Below are positions 25,383 through 34,979 of a stretch of 54,197 nucleotides of DNA, in pieces. Within the stretch, counting starts at the first letter, position 1. Each line of letters opens with the position of its first letter. Under the pieces are notes generated by a model. That model was not told the origin of the DNA and searched no databases. It was given only the letters and a program-made list of their open reading frames with translations. The stretch spans positions 1-54,197 of the forward strand of contig JAQTOC010000006.1 of the NCBI GenBank assembly GCA_028713535.1, read 5' to 3'. Source of the stretch: Candidatus Nanoarchaeia archaeon. Lineage in GTDB: Archaea; Nanobdellota; Nanobdellia; SCGC-AAA011-G17; JACPNG01. The position numbers and the translations under genes were made by a program.

Positions 25383-27002
25383 CTATTTCTTTAAGATCTT
25401 AACTATCCCTTTTATAGCATCAACTTCAACTAAATCACCGTCTTTTAGTACCTTGGTAGCTATCTTAGTCCCAATAACGCAAGGAATGTTTAATTCTCTT
25501 GAAACTATGGCGGCGTGGCTTGTAACCCCTCCTTGCTCAGTTATGATTGCTCCAGCCTTTTTCATTGCAGGAACAATATCTGGGTTAGTGGCAATAGAAA
25601 CCAAAATGTCCCCTTTATTCATCTTTGGCATGTCAGATAAACCATGAATTATTTTAACTATGCCTTTGGCCTTTCCAATACAGCCAGTCTGGCCCTTTAA
25701 TTCCTTAACATTGATTAATTTGTCTCTTTCAACAAGCTTGGCTAATCTTCTTGCTTTTTCTCCAGTAAAAATTTCCTCATAATTTTTTCCAACAAGATAT
25801 GCACAAAACTCAGTTCTTTCTTTTAATTCTTTTCTGTTAATCTTGCCTTTGGTTAATGCATCTCCAACTTCCTTAGTTAGCATAAACTTGACTTGCTTTT
25901 TGCTTAAGTCTAATCTTTTTGCAATTTCCTCAATAACAGGCTGCATCTGGTAGACAGCAAATAATTGCGCGTATCTTCTGTATATTTTTGTAACCATAAA
26001 ACCCCCAAAAGCATCAAATAAAATTTTTAAGTCCTTGCTCAATTTTAGTTTTTTAATTAACCTTGTTCTTTTATCAACTCCTTCTTTCAGCTCTTTTCTT
26101 TTTTCCTTTAATAATTTCTCTGCATCAGAGTCTCTTCCAACAAACTTAACTAGTTCCTTTAGGTAATAATCTAAACTAACTGCTCCATCTTCCCAAAGCC
26201 ACATATTGATAGCATAAAAATACTTGTTATAATAATTCTGGACCTTTTTGTAGATTTTATGATTTATTTTATCTTTGATAAGATCCATCTTTTTTTCAAG
26301 TCTTTCTTCATACTCAGGCGTATGCGTAGCCAAGCCAAAAGGCATAGCTTCTTTTTCCTCAAATAATTTATATAAGTCCTTGAATAGTTTCTTTTGGTTT
26401 TTATTTTTTTGAATCGTATTTGCTATTTCTAAAAATTCTTCCTGTTCCTGCTGAATTAATGATTTTTTAGTTGGCTGGGTTAAAATTACAAAGCATTCAT
26501 TCAAACTTCCTTCTTTAACTCCTTGTTCTCTAAGTTTTTTCTTTAGAGTATCTGTTAGGTTATTGTGGAACATGTCCACTCCAACAGGAATCCAGCCCCA
26601 CTCATAATATTCTGTATGAATCTGATCTTGGGTTTTATAAATTTCCCATAACCTCTTGTTACCTAACTTATGTAAATTATATTGTGGGATTTTTTCAGCA
26701 AATTTCCTTAATCTGTCTGACTCACTAATAATCTCCTTGTTTACTTTAATTGCAAACTCAGGATTTCTTAAGAATTTTTTAACAATGTTCTCCCCAACCT
26801 CAAAAGAGTCTTTGTCCCCAAAATAAAACCATAGATGGTATCCTTTGAAGATCGCTAAAACTTTTTTAAATGGTTTATTTGTGTATTTTTCAAATTCGTT
26901 AGCGAAATGAGACAACCATATCTGGGAGAAAAAAAGATCCATTTCCCTTATCTCTTCTGCTAGCATCCAAGGATCTTTATCTTTTAATATGTCAAATCCC
27001 AT
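25383..27002 (-). CDS. Orphan PEP-utilising enzyme phosphohistidine (swivel) domain protein
   Basis: 539 residues. The last 85 or so form the mobile phosphohistidine domain of PEP synthase/PPDK: GCIGKAKGIVKIIHG, GDILVSIATNPDIVPAMKKAG, the active His in EQGGVTSHAAIVSRELNIPC, and DGDLVEVDAIKGIVKIL. The first 440 residues are helical and Trp/Tyr-rich (KGYHLWFYFGDKDSF; YEWGWIPVGVDMFHNN) and have no ATP-grasp motif; there is no PEP/pyruvate TIM barrel either. So a phosphorylatable domain stands without its usual partners. The N-terminal part may carry a transferase or binding activity. A TATA-like TTTAAATAAAC at 27024-27034 precedes it. Confidence 0.78.
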   Translation of the reverse strand: MGFDILKDKDPWMLAEEIREMDLFFSQIWLSHFANEFEKYTNKPFKKVLAIFKGYHLWFYFGDKDSFEVGENIVKKFLRNPEFAIKVNKEIISESDRLRKFAEKIPQYNLHKLGNKRLWEIYKTQDQIHTEYYEWGWIPVGVDMFHNNLTDTLKKKLREQGVKEGSLNECFVILTQPTKKSLIQQEQEEFLEIANTIQKNKNQKKLFKDLYKLFEEKEAMPFGLATHTPEYEERLEKKMDLIKDKINHKIYKKVQNYYNKYFYAINMWLWEDGAVSLDYYLKELVKFVGRDSDAEKLLKEKRKELKEGVDKRTRLIKKLKLSKDLKILFDAFGGFMVTKIYRRYAQLFAVYQMQPVIEEIAKRLDLSKKQVKFMLTKEVGDALTKGKINRKELKERTEFCAYLVGKNYEEIFTGEKARRLAKLVERDKLINVKELKGQTGCIGKAKGIVKIIHGLSDMPKMNKGDILVSIATNPDIVPAMKKAGAIITEQGGVTSHAAIVSRELNIPCVIGTKIATKVLKDGDLVEVDAIKGIVKILKK

Positions 27003-27022
27003 AAAATAAAAATAAGAAGAGT

Positions 27023-27301
27023 TTATTTAAATTTATCCATGCAACTTGTATATTCTTCATTTTCTTCAAACTTGCAATAGCCATTGTTGCATGTACAAGA
27101 AGTGTATTTTAAGCAGTTATACTCTGGCTTGAATTCGCATGTGGTTATTATGCCAGATGCTTCCTCAGATTTAACGCATAACTGATTAGAACACCCAGCC
27201 ACAGCGCAGTCATCTTTAATAGTGCATTGGTCTCCAGAAGTTTCAATTGGTTTTGAGCACGAAACTAAAAAAATTAAAAATAAAAAAATTAATCTTTTCA
27301 T
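27023..27301 (-). CDS. Small Cys-rich lipoprotein-like secreted protein
   Basis: 92 residues. Signal sequence LIFLFLIFLVSC ends in a lipobox-like cysteine, then about ten Cys in 70 residues (DQCTIKDDCAVAGCSNQLC; YTSCTCNNGYCKF), probably disulfide-linked. Its ATG overlaps the previous gene's stop by four bases, the third gene of an operon (29150 to 27023) led by a membrane-bound HTH protein. Function unknown. Confidence 0.75.
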   Translation of the reverse strand: MKRLIFLFLIFLVSCSKPIETSGDQCTIKDDCAVAGCSNQLCVKSEEASGIITTCEFKPEYNCLKYTSCTCNNGYCKFEENEEYTSCMDKFK

Positions 27302-28581
27302 TCTGCTGCTCCTGCAGTAATTGCATCCTTAACCATTGCCCCGCCATAGTAAACAGGACCAGGGTTTTGTTTTAATGAAAAGATAATTATCATTGCAATG
27401 ACAACAAGTATCAATGTAAACCCAATCGTTGCAATTACAGTCCATATCCCTTCCTTAACGCCGTACTTCATCCCTATGAACACTGCCGGAACAATCCATA
27501 TTGCCAAACTTAAAATTACAGTCAATGTTATAATCAAAATTCCAACCAATGAACTGTACTGGTAATACAAGTTGTTTCTTACAAAGTCATAAAGTACTTT
27601 TGCTAAGAACCATAACCCACCAAGTACAATAGTTGAAACTAATGAAGTTCCAATAATTCTTAATGCAGGGCTTGTTTGTTTCTTAAGGCCTTTCTTAATC
27701 AGCAATACAGCTCCCCCAATAACAACCAGAGCAACCAAAACCCAGATTAAGATTGAGCCTTTATGCAGGTTAAACCATGAGCTTGAGTATTTTCCTGTAA
27801 CCTTGAATGATTCCCATGGATCTAAGTTTGAAGTTGTCTCCAATCTCTGCCCGTTATATCCAATATTGTTTGAAAATCTGTAAAGTTCATCGCTTTGAGC
27901 GCCTTCTCCAACTGCAAAGCTTGCTGCTTTGTCATAAGAAACATCTAAGTACTGTGTCTGTGAATTAGTGTCAGACATTTTTAAGTCATCAACAACATCA
28001 ACAGCTACTGTCATTGATTTTGTGTCATAAGGTATTTTTAATGTTTCAAATCCAAACCTATATACTCCAAATGAACTTTCAACATAATCCTTAGATTTAT
28101 AGTATAAAATTACGCTTCCTGACTCTTGTGATTTAATTGGTTTTTCAAGCTTAATGGTATACTTTACTGAATTTGAAAGTTCTTCTTTGTCAGATTTTAA
28201 GCTGTAATAATAAGGCGGATAAACCTGGTATTCATACCAGTTATTGCATTGTTTTTTGAATTCCTCGCAGAAACCATTTGAATCTGTTTTAAAACAGACC
28301 TCTTCCCAGTAAGAGCATCTTTTTTCCTTTACATAATACTCTTGTAATATTGAAACCATCCTGTGGTTTGTTCCGGGAAGTTCTATCACAACTTCATTTA
28401 TGTCTTCACTACCTGAGTTGTAATAGGTTATTTTTGCTGCTACTGCAGCCTCCCCTTCCTTGTCAAACACGACACCATAATACTGATCCTGGCCAAAACT
28501 ATTTTGATCCGGCACAGGCATGATAGCCAATACCAAAGGCAGTATCATTATTGCCAATAAAATTAAAACTACTTTTTTCAT
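27298..28581 (-). CDS. Secreted/polytopic membrane protein with large ectodomain
   Basis: 427 residues: signal peptide (1-19), beta-rich ectodomain to about residue 270 containing four Cys and a Tyr-rich stretch, then four membrane helices (about 275-295, 309-330, 345-369, 378-402). It overlaps the HTH gene upstream and the lipoprotein gene downstream by four bases each, so the three are translated as one unit. It could be a sensor whose state is read by the HTH protein (inference). No family recognised. Confidence 0.76.
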   Translation of the reverse strand: MKKVVLILLAIMILPLVLAIMPVPDQNSFGQDQYYGVVFDKEGEAAVAAKITYYNSGSEDINEVVIELPGTNHRMVSILQEYYVKEKRCSYWEEVCFKTDSNGFCEEFKKQCNNWYEYQVYPPYYYSLKSDKEELSNSVKYTIKLEKPIKSQESGSVILYYKSKDYVESSFGVYRFGFETLKIPYDTKSMTVAVDVVDDLKMSDTNSQTQYLDVSYDKAASFAVGEGAQSDELYRFSNNIGYNGQRLETTSNLDPWESFKVTGKYSSSWFNLHKGSILIWVLVALVVIGGAVLLIKKGLKKQTSPALRIIGTSLVSTIVLGGLWFLAKVLYDFVRNNLYYQYSSLVGILIITLTVILSLAIWIVPAVFIGMKYGVKEGIWTVIATIGFTLILVVIAMIIIFSLKQNPGPVYYGGAMVKDAITAGAAE

Positions 28582-29150
28582 TTTTCAGACCTCCACGTTT
28601 TTATTAAAAAGAATATTAAAAGAGCAAAAACCGCACCAATAAAAAACCATGATCCTGGATTTAATAAATAAGTTGATTGCTGGATAAAATTTTCCCGTCC
28701 TGCTTCCAGTGAAGCGTCTGCTGCATACAATGCTTTTTCCTGTACAGGCATAGTTGAGATTGCTTTGTAAGTTTTTGTGTAGATGTAAACAACTAATGAA
28801 GCAAATCCAGAGATTAAAATCACAGGCAGGAACTGCTTTAATGTGTTTAATCCCTGTTTCTTTGGCGAAATAACTATTGTTTTGTTTGAAATTTTGTAAA
28901 TATTAATTTTATTTCCTTTCCCGCTCCATAAAAAATCATTAATTTCTATTAGATTTGAATTTAACAGTGCTTTTATGTTGTAATTTACAGTAGAAGCAGG
29001 CAGCTTTAGTTTCTTGACTAAGTCAGTCTCTGAAGCATTGTTTTCAGATAGATAATCAAGTATTTTTCTTGAAGTTTTATTTGAGATTATATTGGCTAGC
29101 TCTTCAGCTTTCTTGTCATCTAATGAAACCATAATATACTTGTCTGTCAT
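28578..29150 (-). CDS. Membrane-bound winged-helix regulator
   Basis: 190 residues. N-terminal ArsR-like winged helix (SNKTSRKILDYLSENNASET; KLKLPASTVNYNIKALLNSN), then two membrane helices (about 108-128 and 165-185) with a loop of about 35 residues outside the cell. Such one-component membrane regulators couple an outside signal to transcription without a kinase. It heads the operon with a membrane protein and a lipoprotein. TATA-like AGTTTAAATACT at 29173-29184. Confidence 0.82.
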   Translation of the reverse strand: MTDKYIMVSLDDKKAEELANIISNKTSRKILDYLSENNASETDLVKKLKLPASTVNYNIKALLNSNLIEINDFLWSGKGNKINIYKISNKTIVISPKKQGLNTLKQFLPVILISGFASLVVYIYTKTYKAISTMPVQEKALYAADASLEAGRENFIQQSTYLLNPGSWFFIGAVFALLIFFLIKTWRSEK

Positions 29151-29209
29151 AAAAAATAATAAATTAAAGTAGTATTTAAACTATTTTATAGCTTCAAGTT
29201 GAATGGGAA

Positions 29210-32200
29210 CTATTCAATAAGAATGGCAACCTTTCCAGGATAGGCCTGTTTTGCTTTGCCTTCCTCAGACTTATCTGCCTTTATTATTTCTATGCCTGCT
29301 TTGAAATATTCTTCAAGTTCTTTTTTGTTGTCATTAAGTATCTTGGTTTCTTTTTCCTGGTCTAGAACAACCTTGTCAAAATTATTTGGGTTTTTAATGA
29401 ATGACTGGGCTATCCTTGGTATTTCTTTTTCATGGCCTTTAACCATAATGTCATTAATTATTGTTTTCATATCTCTTGATTCAGTCTTTATGAGTTTTTT
29501 GTAAACACCATATTTCCATGGCTCTGAAACAAATATTTTGATTAAACTTGGCTCTTTTCCCACTAGCTTAATTACAGTATTTATGTCATGCTTTATCCTT
29601 TCAATAAACTCATCTTCGAATTCAAATTCAATCTTTATTTTTTTCTCGTCATACTTTGGCCATTTAGCTGTAGAAATAAACTCTTTGTTTCCAAGCTTTT
29701 CCCACAGTTCTTCAGTTATGTGCGGGGCAAAAGGACTTAATATCTTAAGGAAATCTTCTAGCATTTCTTTGTTGGCTTCATTCTCTTTTGAAATGTTTTC
29801 AAATAACTGTCTCAACTTTATGACAGCCAGGTTATATTTGAATCCCTCAATATGTTCTTCAATCTCCTTTATTGTTTTGTTTAAGTTGGATTCTAATTTT
29901 TCATTTTTCTTCTTTGAGATCTCGACATTGTCAAAGTAATCAACAATTTTGTTTGTAAACTTGTAGGTTCCTTGTATTCCTTTCTCGCTCCAAATAACGT
30001 CTTTGTCCTGGGATGCCATTGAAACTAAAAACAATCTTGCTGTGTCAATTCCGTATTTTACAGAAACTTCTTCAGGCAAAACTCCATTGCCAGCAGACTT
30101 GGACATAACAGTTCCGTCCTCTCCATGAAGCATGCCCTGGTTAAACAAGTTATATGTTGGCTCATCAAACTTAATCAAGCCAATGTCTCTTAGGAATTTG
30201 GTGTAAAACCTAAAATAAATCAAGTGCATGCACGCATGCTCTCTTCCGCCAATGTACTGGTCTATTGGCATCCAATAACTTACTTTCTTGCTGTCAAATA
30301 TTTTTTTATCATTCTTTGGATCGCAGTATCTTAGGAAATACCATGAAGAATTGACAAAAGTATCCATTGTGTCAGTTTCTCTTTTAGCTTTTCCATTGCA
30401 CTTGGGGCATTTTACATTGACAAATGAACTATGATTTAATAAAGGATTTTCGTTGCTTGTAAATTTAACATCATCTGGAAGTTTAACAGGTAAATCTTTT
30501 TCAGGAACTGGAACCATTCCGCATTTAGCGCAATAAATAATCGGTATTGGAGTCCCCCAGAATCTTTGTCTGGAAATTAGCCAGTCTTTTAATTTATACT
30601 GCACTGTCTTTTTCCCTAAATTCTTTTTTTCCAGATATTTTGTAATTTCTTCAATTGCATCTGTGCTATTTGTTCCATTGAATTCTCCGGAGTTAACTAA
30701 AACTCCGTCGCTGGTATAAGCTCTTGACATTTTATCAGGACTTAATGAATAATCATTTGGGTTAATTACAATTTTGATTGGAATCTTGTATTTCTTTGCA
30801 AATTCAAAATCCCTTTGGTCATGAGCAGGAACAGCCATAACCATCCCGCAACCATAATCAGCTAAAACAAAATTTCCTGCATAAACAGGAATCTTTTCAT
30901 TATTAATTGGATTAACAGCATACTTACCAATAAATACTCCCTCTTTCTCTAGCTTGTCTAGATCTTCTTGCTTAGTAGATTTTATTTTCTTCAGGAAATT
31001 ATTAACATCTTTTTCATACTTGGTTCCTTTAACTAATTCATTCAGTCTTTGATGCTGTGCAGAAATAACCATGAATGTAACTCCATAAATCGTATCAGGC
31101 CTTGTTGTAAACACAGGCCAGTTTTCATGTAAATTAGTGCATATAAACTTTCTTAAAGATTTAAGGTCTTTTTTGTCCTTGTCGTAATGAAATGTTTCTA
31201 TGCCTGTGGATCTTGCACTTTTCACAGCTTCTTCATTATGTTCAAAATAAATAACATCTTCTGCTTTCAAACAAAAATGCTTCAGCATCTGTTTGTAGTA
31301 GTCTGGGTTTGTTTTATCAGGACTGTGTTTTAGCGTAAAAACTTCATAAGGCATACTGTTCAAATTAAATTTCTTTTTTTCCTCATCATTGGCATTAGTT
31401 AAAATTATTTTTTTGTTTGAAAATTCCTCTAATAATTGATGCATCTCTTTGAAAATTCCTCTTTCTTTTATTACAAAAGCATTTATTGCATCAACCAAAA
31501 TGACTTTGTTTTTATTTTCAATCTTGAAATTAATTATTGTTCCATAGCTTTTACCAATCCAGTTTCTCTGCATAGCCTTGACATCATCATTCCAGTTTTT
31601 TAGTTTTTCAATGCCTTCATATAACTCGTCAGCATACTCTGTTGTTTTAAAGAACCATTGCTCAAGTTGTTTTATTTCTACATCAACATCTTTATGCCTC
31701 CAGCATTTTCCGTCATGAACCTGTTCGTTAGCCAAAACAGTGTTGCATTTGCCGCACCAGTTTACAGAAGCTTTTTTCTTATAAGCTAAACCCCGTTCGT
31801 ACATTTTTAAGAAAATCCACTGATCCCATTTATAATAATCTGGCTTGTGGGTTTCAACCATTCTTGACCAGTCATAACTTAACCCAAGTTCTTTCTGCTG
31901 CCTTATGAAATTCTTGATTGCATCTTCAGTAAATATTCTTGGATGGGATTTATTTTTAATTGCTGCGTTCTCAGCAGGCAAACCTAAAGAATCATACCCC
32001 ATTGGATATAAAACATTATAATTATTCATCCTTTTGAATCTAGCATAAACATCTCCAATGGTGTAGTTTAATGCATGGCCCATGTGCAGTCCAGAAGATG
32101 AAGGATACGGATACATTTCAAGTACATAGAACTTTTTTTTCTTTGAATCTTCCTTAACTTGGAAGATTTTAGCCTTTTCCCATTTATCCTGCCATTTTTT

Positions 32201-32224
32201 CTCTATTTTCTGGAAGTTGACCAT
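29210..32224 (-). CDS. leuS: Leucyl-tRNA synthetase, bacterial type, with inserted HAD-like domain
   Basis: 1004 residues, over 100 longer than a usual bacterial LeuRS. Class I catalytic domain with SSSGLHMGHALNYTIGD (HIGH motif), EQWFFKTTEYADEL, DTMDTFVNSSWYFLRY and TVMSKSAGNG (KMSKS). The CP1 editing domain is present (VFTTRPDTIYGVTF and MAVPAHDQRDFEF with the conserved Asp). Between NWIGKSYGTIINFKI and WPVFTTRPDT, where a bacterial LeuRS has a short loop, there are about 130 extra residues (236-365) resembling a HAD hydrolase; see the separate entry. The C-terminus reaches the usual Leu-specific end. TATA-like GGTTTAAATAAG at 32242-32255; divergent from ppdK. Confidence 0.94.
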   Translation of the reverse strand: MVNFQKIEKKWQDKWEKAKIFQVKEDSKKKKFYVLEMYPYPSSSGLHMGHALNYTIGDVYARFKRMNNYNVLYPMGYDSLGLPAENAAIKNKSHPRIFTEDAIKNFIRQQKELGLSYDWSRMVETHKPDYYKWDQWIFLKMYERGLAYKKKASVNWCGKCNTVLANEQVHDGKCWRHKDVDVEIKQLEQWFFKTTEYADELYEGIEKLKNWNDDVKAMQRNWIGKSYGTIINFKIENKNKVILVDAINAFVIKERGIFKEMHQLLEEFSNKKIILTNANDEEKKKFNLNSMPYEVFTLKHSPDKTNPDYYKQMLKHFCLKAEDVIYFEHNEEAVKSARSTGIETFHYDKDKKDLKSLRKFICTNLHENWPVFTTRPDTIYGVTFMVISAQHQRLNELVKGTKYEKDVNNFLKKIKSTKQEDLDKLEKEGVFIGKYAVNPINNEKIPVYAGNFVLADYGCGMVMAVPAHDQRDFEFAKKYKIPIKIVINPNDYSLSPDKMSRAYTSDGVLVNSGEFNGTNSTDAIEEITKYLEKKNLGKKTVQYKLKDWLISRQRFWGTPIPIIYCAKCGMVPVPEKDLPVKLPDDVKFTSNENPLLNHSSFVNVKCPKCNGKAKRETDTMDTFVNSSWYFLRYCDPKNDKKIFDSKKVSYWMPIDQYIGGREHACMHLIYFRFYTKFLRDIGLIKFDEPTYNLFNQGMLHGEDGTVMSKSAGNGVLPEEVSVKYGIDTARLFLVSMASQDKDVIWSEKGIQGTYKFTNKIVDYFDNVEISKKKNEKLESNLNKTIKEIEEHIEGFKYNLAVIKLRQLFENISKENEANKEMLEDFLKILSPFAPHITEELWEKLGNKEFISTAKWPKYDEKKIKIEFEFEDEFIERIKHDINTVIKLVGKEPSLIKIFVSEPWKYGVYKKLIKTESRDMKTIINDIMVKGHEKEIPRIAQSFIKNPNNFDKVVLDQEKETKILNDNKKELEEYFKAGIEIIKADKSEEGKAKQAYPGKVAILIE
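31130..31519 (-). other. HAD-like domain inserted in LeuRS
   Basis: Residues 236-365 of LeuRS. Order of elements matches a HAD fold: VILVDAINAF (motif I region, Asp245 kept but the second acid is Asn248), KKIILTNAND (motif II Thr276), LKHSPDKTNPDYYKQML (motif III Lys region), and DVIYFEHNEEAVKSARSTGI (motif IV region, Glu-His where two Asp are usual), then ETFHYD. The missing acids suggest a fold kept for binding or structure rather than catalysis. It lies directly before the first strand of the editing domain. The domain assignment is my own reading of motifs. Confidence 0.65.
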
Positions 32225-32241
32225 GCTAATCTAATGGCTGA

Positions 32242-32255
32242 AACTTATTTAAACC
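32242..32255 (-). promoter_or_regulatory. TATA box of leuS
   Basis: Minus-strand GGTTTAAATAAGTT, centred about 25 bases before the leuS ATG. Confidence 0.5.
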
Positions 32256-32288
32256 TTACTTTTTAATTTTCAATAAAAAATCCACAAT

Positions 32289-32298
32289 CTTTATATAC
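32289..32298 (+). promoter_or_regulatory. TATA box of ppdK
   Basis: CTTTATATAC, about 52 bases before the ppdK ATG. Predicted transcription start near 32320 leaves a leader of roughly 25 bases carrying the GAGGTG ribosome binding site at 32333-32338. Confidence 0.55.
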
Positions 32299-32345
32299 TA
32301 TTTTTATTCCTAAAATAACCTGCGTAATTGACCGAGGTGTTGAAC

Positions 32346-34979
32346 ATGGAAAAAAAATACGTTTATGATTTTTCTGAAGGAAAGAAAGAGATGAAATCCC
32401 TTCTTGGGGGCAAAGGAGCCAATTTGGCTGAGATGACAAACTTAGGAATCCCTGTTCCTTTTGGCTTTACAATCACTACTGAAGCCTGCCACGAATATTA
32501 CTTGAATAATGAAAAAGTTCCATCTGATTTATACAATCGGGTTGATAAAAAATTGCTAGATCTTGAAAAAAGAATGAATAAAAAATTCGGGGATCCTTCC
32601 AATCCATTATTGGTTTCAGTAAGGTCTGGAGCAGCAGCTTCAATGCCTGGGATGATGGATACAATCCTTAATCTTGGTTTGAATGAAAAAGTCATTGCCG
32701 GATTAATCAAGAAAACAAACAATGAAAGGTTTGCATGGGATGCTTACAGAAGATTAATCCAGATGTTTGGTAACGTTGTTTTAAATGTTCCTGGCTCTGA
32801 GTTTGAAAAAGTTTTGGACAATAAAAAAGAAACAAAGGGAGTTGAGTATGACTTAGAGTTAACCGCAAGTGACCTTAAGGAAATTGTCAATGATTATAAA
32901 AAAGTAATATTGGAAAAAACAAATAAGTCTTTTCCAGATGACCCAAAAGAACAATTAAAGTTAGCTATCGAGGCTGTTTTTAGGTCTTGGAACAATGAAA
33001 GGGCAAAACTATACAGGAAATTAAACAGCATAAAAGGTTTGCTCGGAACCGCAGTTAATATTCAAGCCATGGTCTTTGGTAATATGGGTGAAACTTCTGG
33101 AACAGGAGTTTGTTTTACAAGAGACCCTGCAACAGGGGAAAACAAATTTTATGGAGAATATTTAATGAATGCTCAGGGAGAAGATGTTGTTTCTGGAGTA
33201 AGAACCCCAAAGAAAATAGAAACTCTCAAAGAGATTAATGAAGAAATTTATAATGATTTATTAGAAATAAGAAAAAAATTAGAAGAGCATTACAAAGACA
33301 TGCAGGACATTGAATTTACAATAGAAGAAAACAAATTGTTTATTTTGCAGACAAGATCTGGAAAAAGGACTGCTGCTGCAGCTGTAAAAATTGCAGTTGA
33401 TATGGTTAACGAAGGTCTTATTTCTAAAGAAGAGTCAATTTTAAGAGTTGATCCTGCTTCATTAGACCAGTTGCTTCATAAGCAGTTTGATCCAATTGCC
33501 CAGTCTCAGACCGTTCCAGCAACAAAAGGGCTTCCAGCCTCTCCTGGAGCTGCAGTTGGCCAGATTGTTTTTACTGCTGAAAAAGCTCATTTGTGGAAAG
33601 AAGAAGGCAAAAAAGTTGTTTTAGTTAGAACAGAAACCTCTCCAGAAGACCTTATCGGAATGAACGCGGCCCAAGGAATATTGACAGCAAGAGGCGGAAT
33701 GACATCTCATGCTGCAGTTGTTGCAAGAGGCATGGGAAAATGCTGTGTTTCAGGCTGTTCAGATATTGTTGTTAATGAATATGAAAATTACATGAAGATT
33801 AATGGAAAAAAACTTGTTGAAGGAGACTATATTAGTTTGGATGGTTCTACAGGAAAAGTTTACATTGGAAAGATTCCGACTGTGGATCCAGAACTTTCTG
33901 GAAGCTTTGGCATATTAATGCAGTGGGCTGATGAATTTAGAAGGCTAAGGGTGAGAACAAATGCAGACACTCCAAAAGATGCAGCCACAGCAATCAAGTT
34001 TGGCGCAGAAGGAATTGGATTGTGCAGGACCGAGCATATGTTCTTTGAAGGCGAAAGAATAAAAGCCATGCGGGAAATGATTCTTGCTGATAACCTTGAG
34101 GCTAGAAAAAAAGCGCTCGATAAATTATTGCCATACCAAAAATCAGATTTCAAGGGATTATTTGAGGCAATGGGTCACAGGCCTGTAACAATAAGGTTGT
34201 TAGACCCGCCTTTGCACGAATTCCTGCCAAAAGAAGAAGCAGATATTCAGGAGTTGACAGCGCAGACAAATGTTTCAATTGAAAAATTAAGGAATAAGAT
34301 TGTAAGTTTGCATGAGCAAAACCCTATGCTTGGCCACAGGGGCTGCAGGTTGGGAATTTCCTATCCTGAAATAACTGAAATGCAAACCAGAGCAATTATC
34401 GAGGCTGCTTTGGAAGTGAAAAAAGAAAAAAACATTGAAATTATCCCTGAAATTATGATTCCATTGGTTGGTGGGCCAAACGAATTTAAAAATCAAAAGG
34501 CAGTTGTTAAAAAAGTTGCTGATGAGATAATAAAAAAATCAGGAATCAACTTAAAATATTTAATTGGAACAATGATTGAAGTTCCAAGAGGGGCTTTGAC
34601 AGCAGACCGAATTGCAGAAGAAGCAGAGTTTTTTAGTTTTGGAACAAATGATTTAACTCAGATGACTCTTGGTTTTTCAAGAGATGATGTTGCAAGCTTT
34701 GTCCCTAAATATCTTGAAGTAGGAATAATTGAAAAAGATCCATTCCAGGCCCTGGATCAAACCGGAGTTGGCTTGTTAGTAGAAATTGCTGTGCAGAAAG
34801 GGAGACTAACAAGGGAAAGTTTAAAGTTAGGAATATGTGGTGAGCATGGTGGAGAGCCATCAAGCATCGAGTTCTGCCACAGAACAGGATTAGATTATGT
34901 AAGCTGCTCTCCCTACAGGGTTCCGATTGCAAGATTAGCAGCAGCCCATGCAGCAATAATCAATAAGCCTAAACTATAA
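32346..34979 (+). CDS. ppdK: Pyruvate, phosphate dikinase
   Basis: 877 residues from the ATG at 32346, preceded by GAGGTG with seven-base spacing; a TTG six codons upstream is rejected. Interconverts pyruvate, ATP and phosphate with PEP, AMP and pyrophosphate. N-terminal ATP-grasp ([45 protein letters not shown]), central swivel domain with the phosphorylated His455 in [17 protein letters not shown] (the same number as in the Clostridium enzyme), and C-terminal PEP barrel ([50 protein letters not shown]). All domains are complete. It likely supports gluconeogenesis or pyrophosphate-saving glycolysis. Its end overlaps a convergent gene by 11 bases. Confidence 0.96.
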   Translation: MEKKYVYDFSEGKKEMKSLLGGKGANLAEMTNLGIPVPFGFTITTEACHEYYLNNEKVPSDLYNRVDKKLLDLEKRMNKKFGDPSNPLLVSVRSGAAASMPGMMDTILNLGLNEKVIAGLIKKTNNERFAWDAYRRLIQMFGNVVLNVPGSEFEKVLDNKKETKGVEYDLELTASDLKEIVNDYKKVILEKTNKSFPDDPKEQLKLAIEAVFRSWNNERAKLYRKLNSIKGLLGTAVNIQAMVFGNMGETSGTGVCFTRDPATGENKFYGEYLMNAQGEDVVSGVRTPKKIETLKEINEEIYNDLLEIRKKLEEHYKDMQDIEFTIEENKLFILQTRSGKRTAAAAVKIAVDMVNEGLISKEESILRVDPASLDQLLHKQFDPIAQSQTVPATKGLPASPGAAVGQIVFTAEKAHLWKEEGKKVVLVRTETSPEDLIGMNAAQGILTARGGMTSHAAVVARGMGKCCVSGCSDIVVNEYENYMKINGKKLVEGDYISLDGSTGKVYIGKIPTVDPELSGSFGILMQWADEFRRLRVRTNADTPKDAATAIKFGAEGIGLCRTEHMFFEGERIKAMREMILADNLEARKKALDKLLPYQKSDFKGLFEAMGHRPVTIRLLDPPLHEFLPKEEADIQELTAQTNVSIEKLRNKIVSLHEQNPMLGHRGCRLGISYPEITEMQTRAIIEAALEVKKEKNIEIIPEIMIPLVGGPNEFKNQKAVVKKVADEIIKKSGINLKYLIGTMIEVPRGALTADRIAEEAEFFSFGTNDLTQMTLGFSRDDVASFVPKYLEVGIIEKDPFQALDQTGVGLLVEIAVQKGRLTRESLKLGICGEHGGEPSSIEFCHRTGLDYVSCSPYRVPIARLAAAHAAIINKPKL

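Noticed and set aside
29210-29217. Hairpin TTGAAT/ATTCAA around the leuS stop as a further terminator
   Set aside because: A six-base stem is present (29199-29217), but no U-run follows, so it may be chance.
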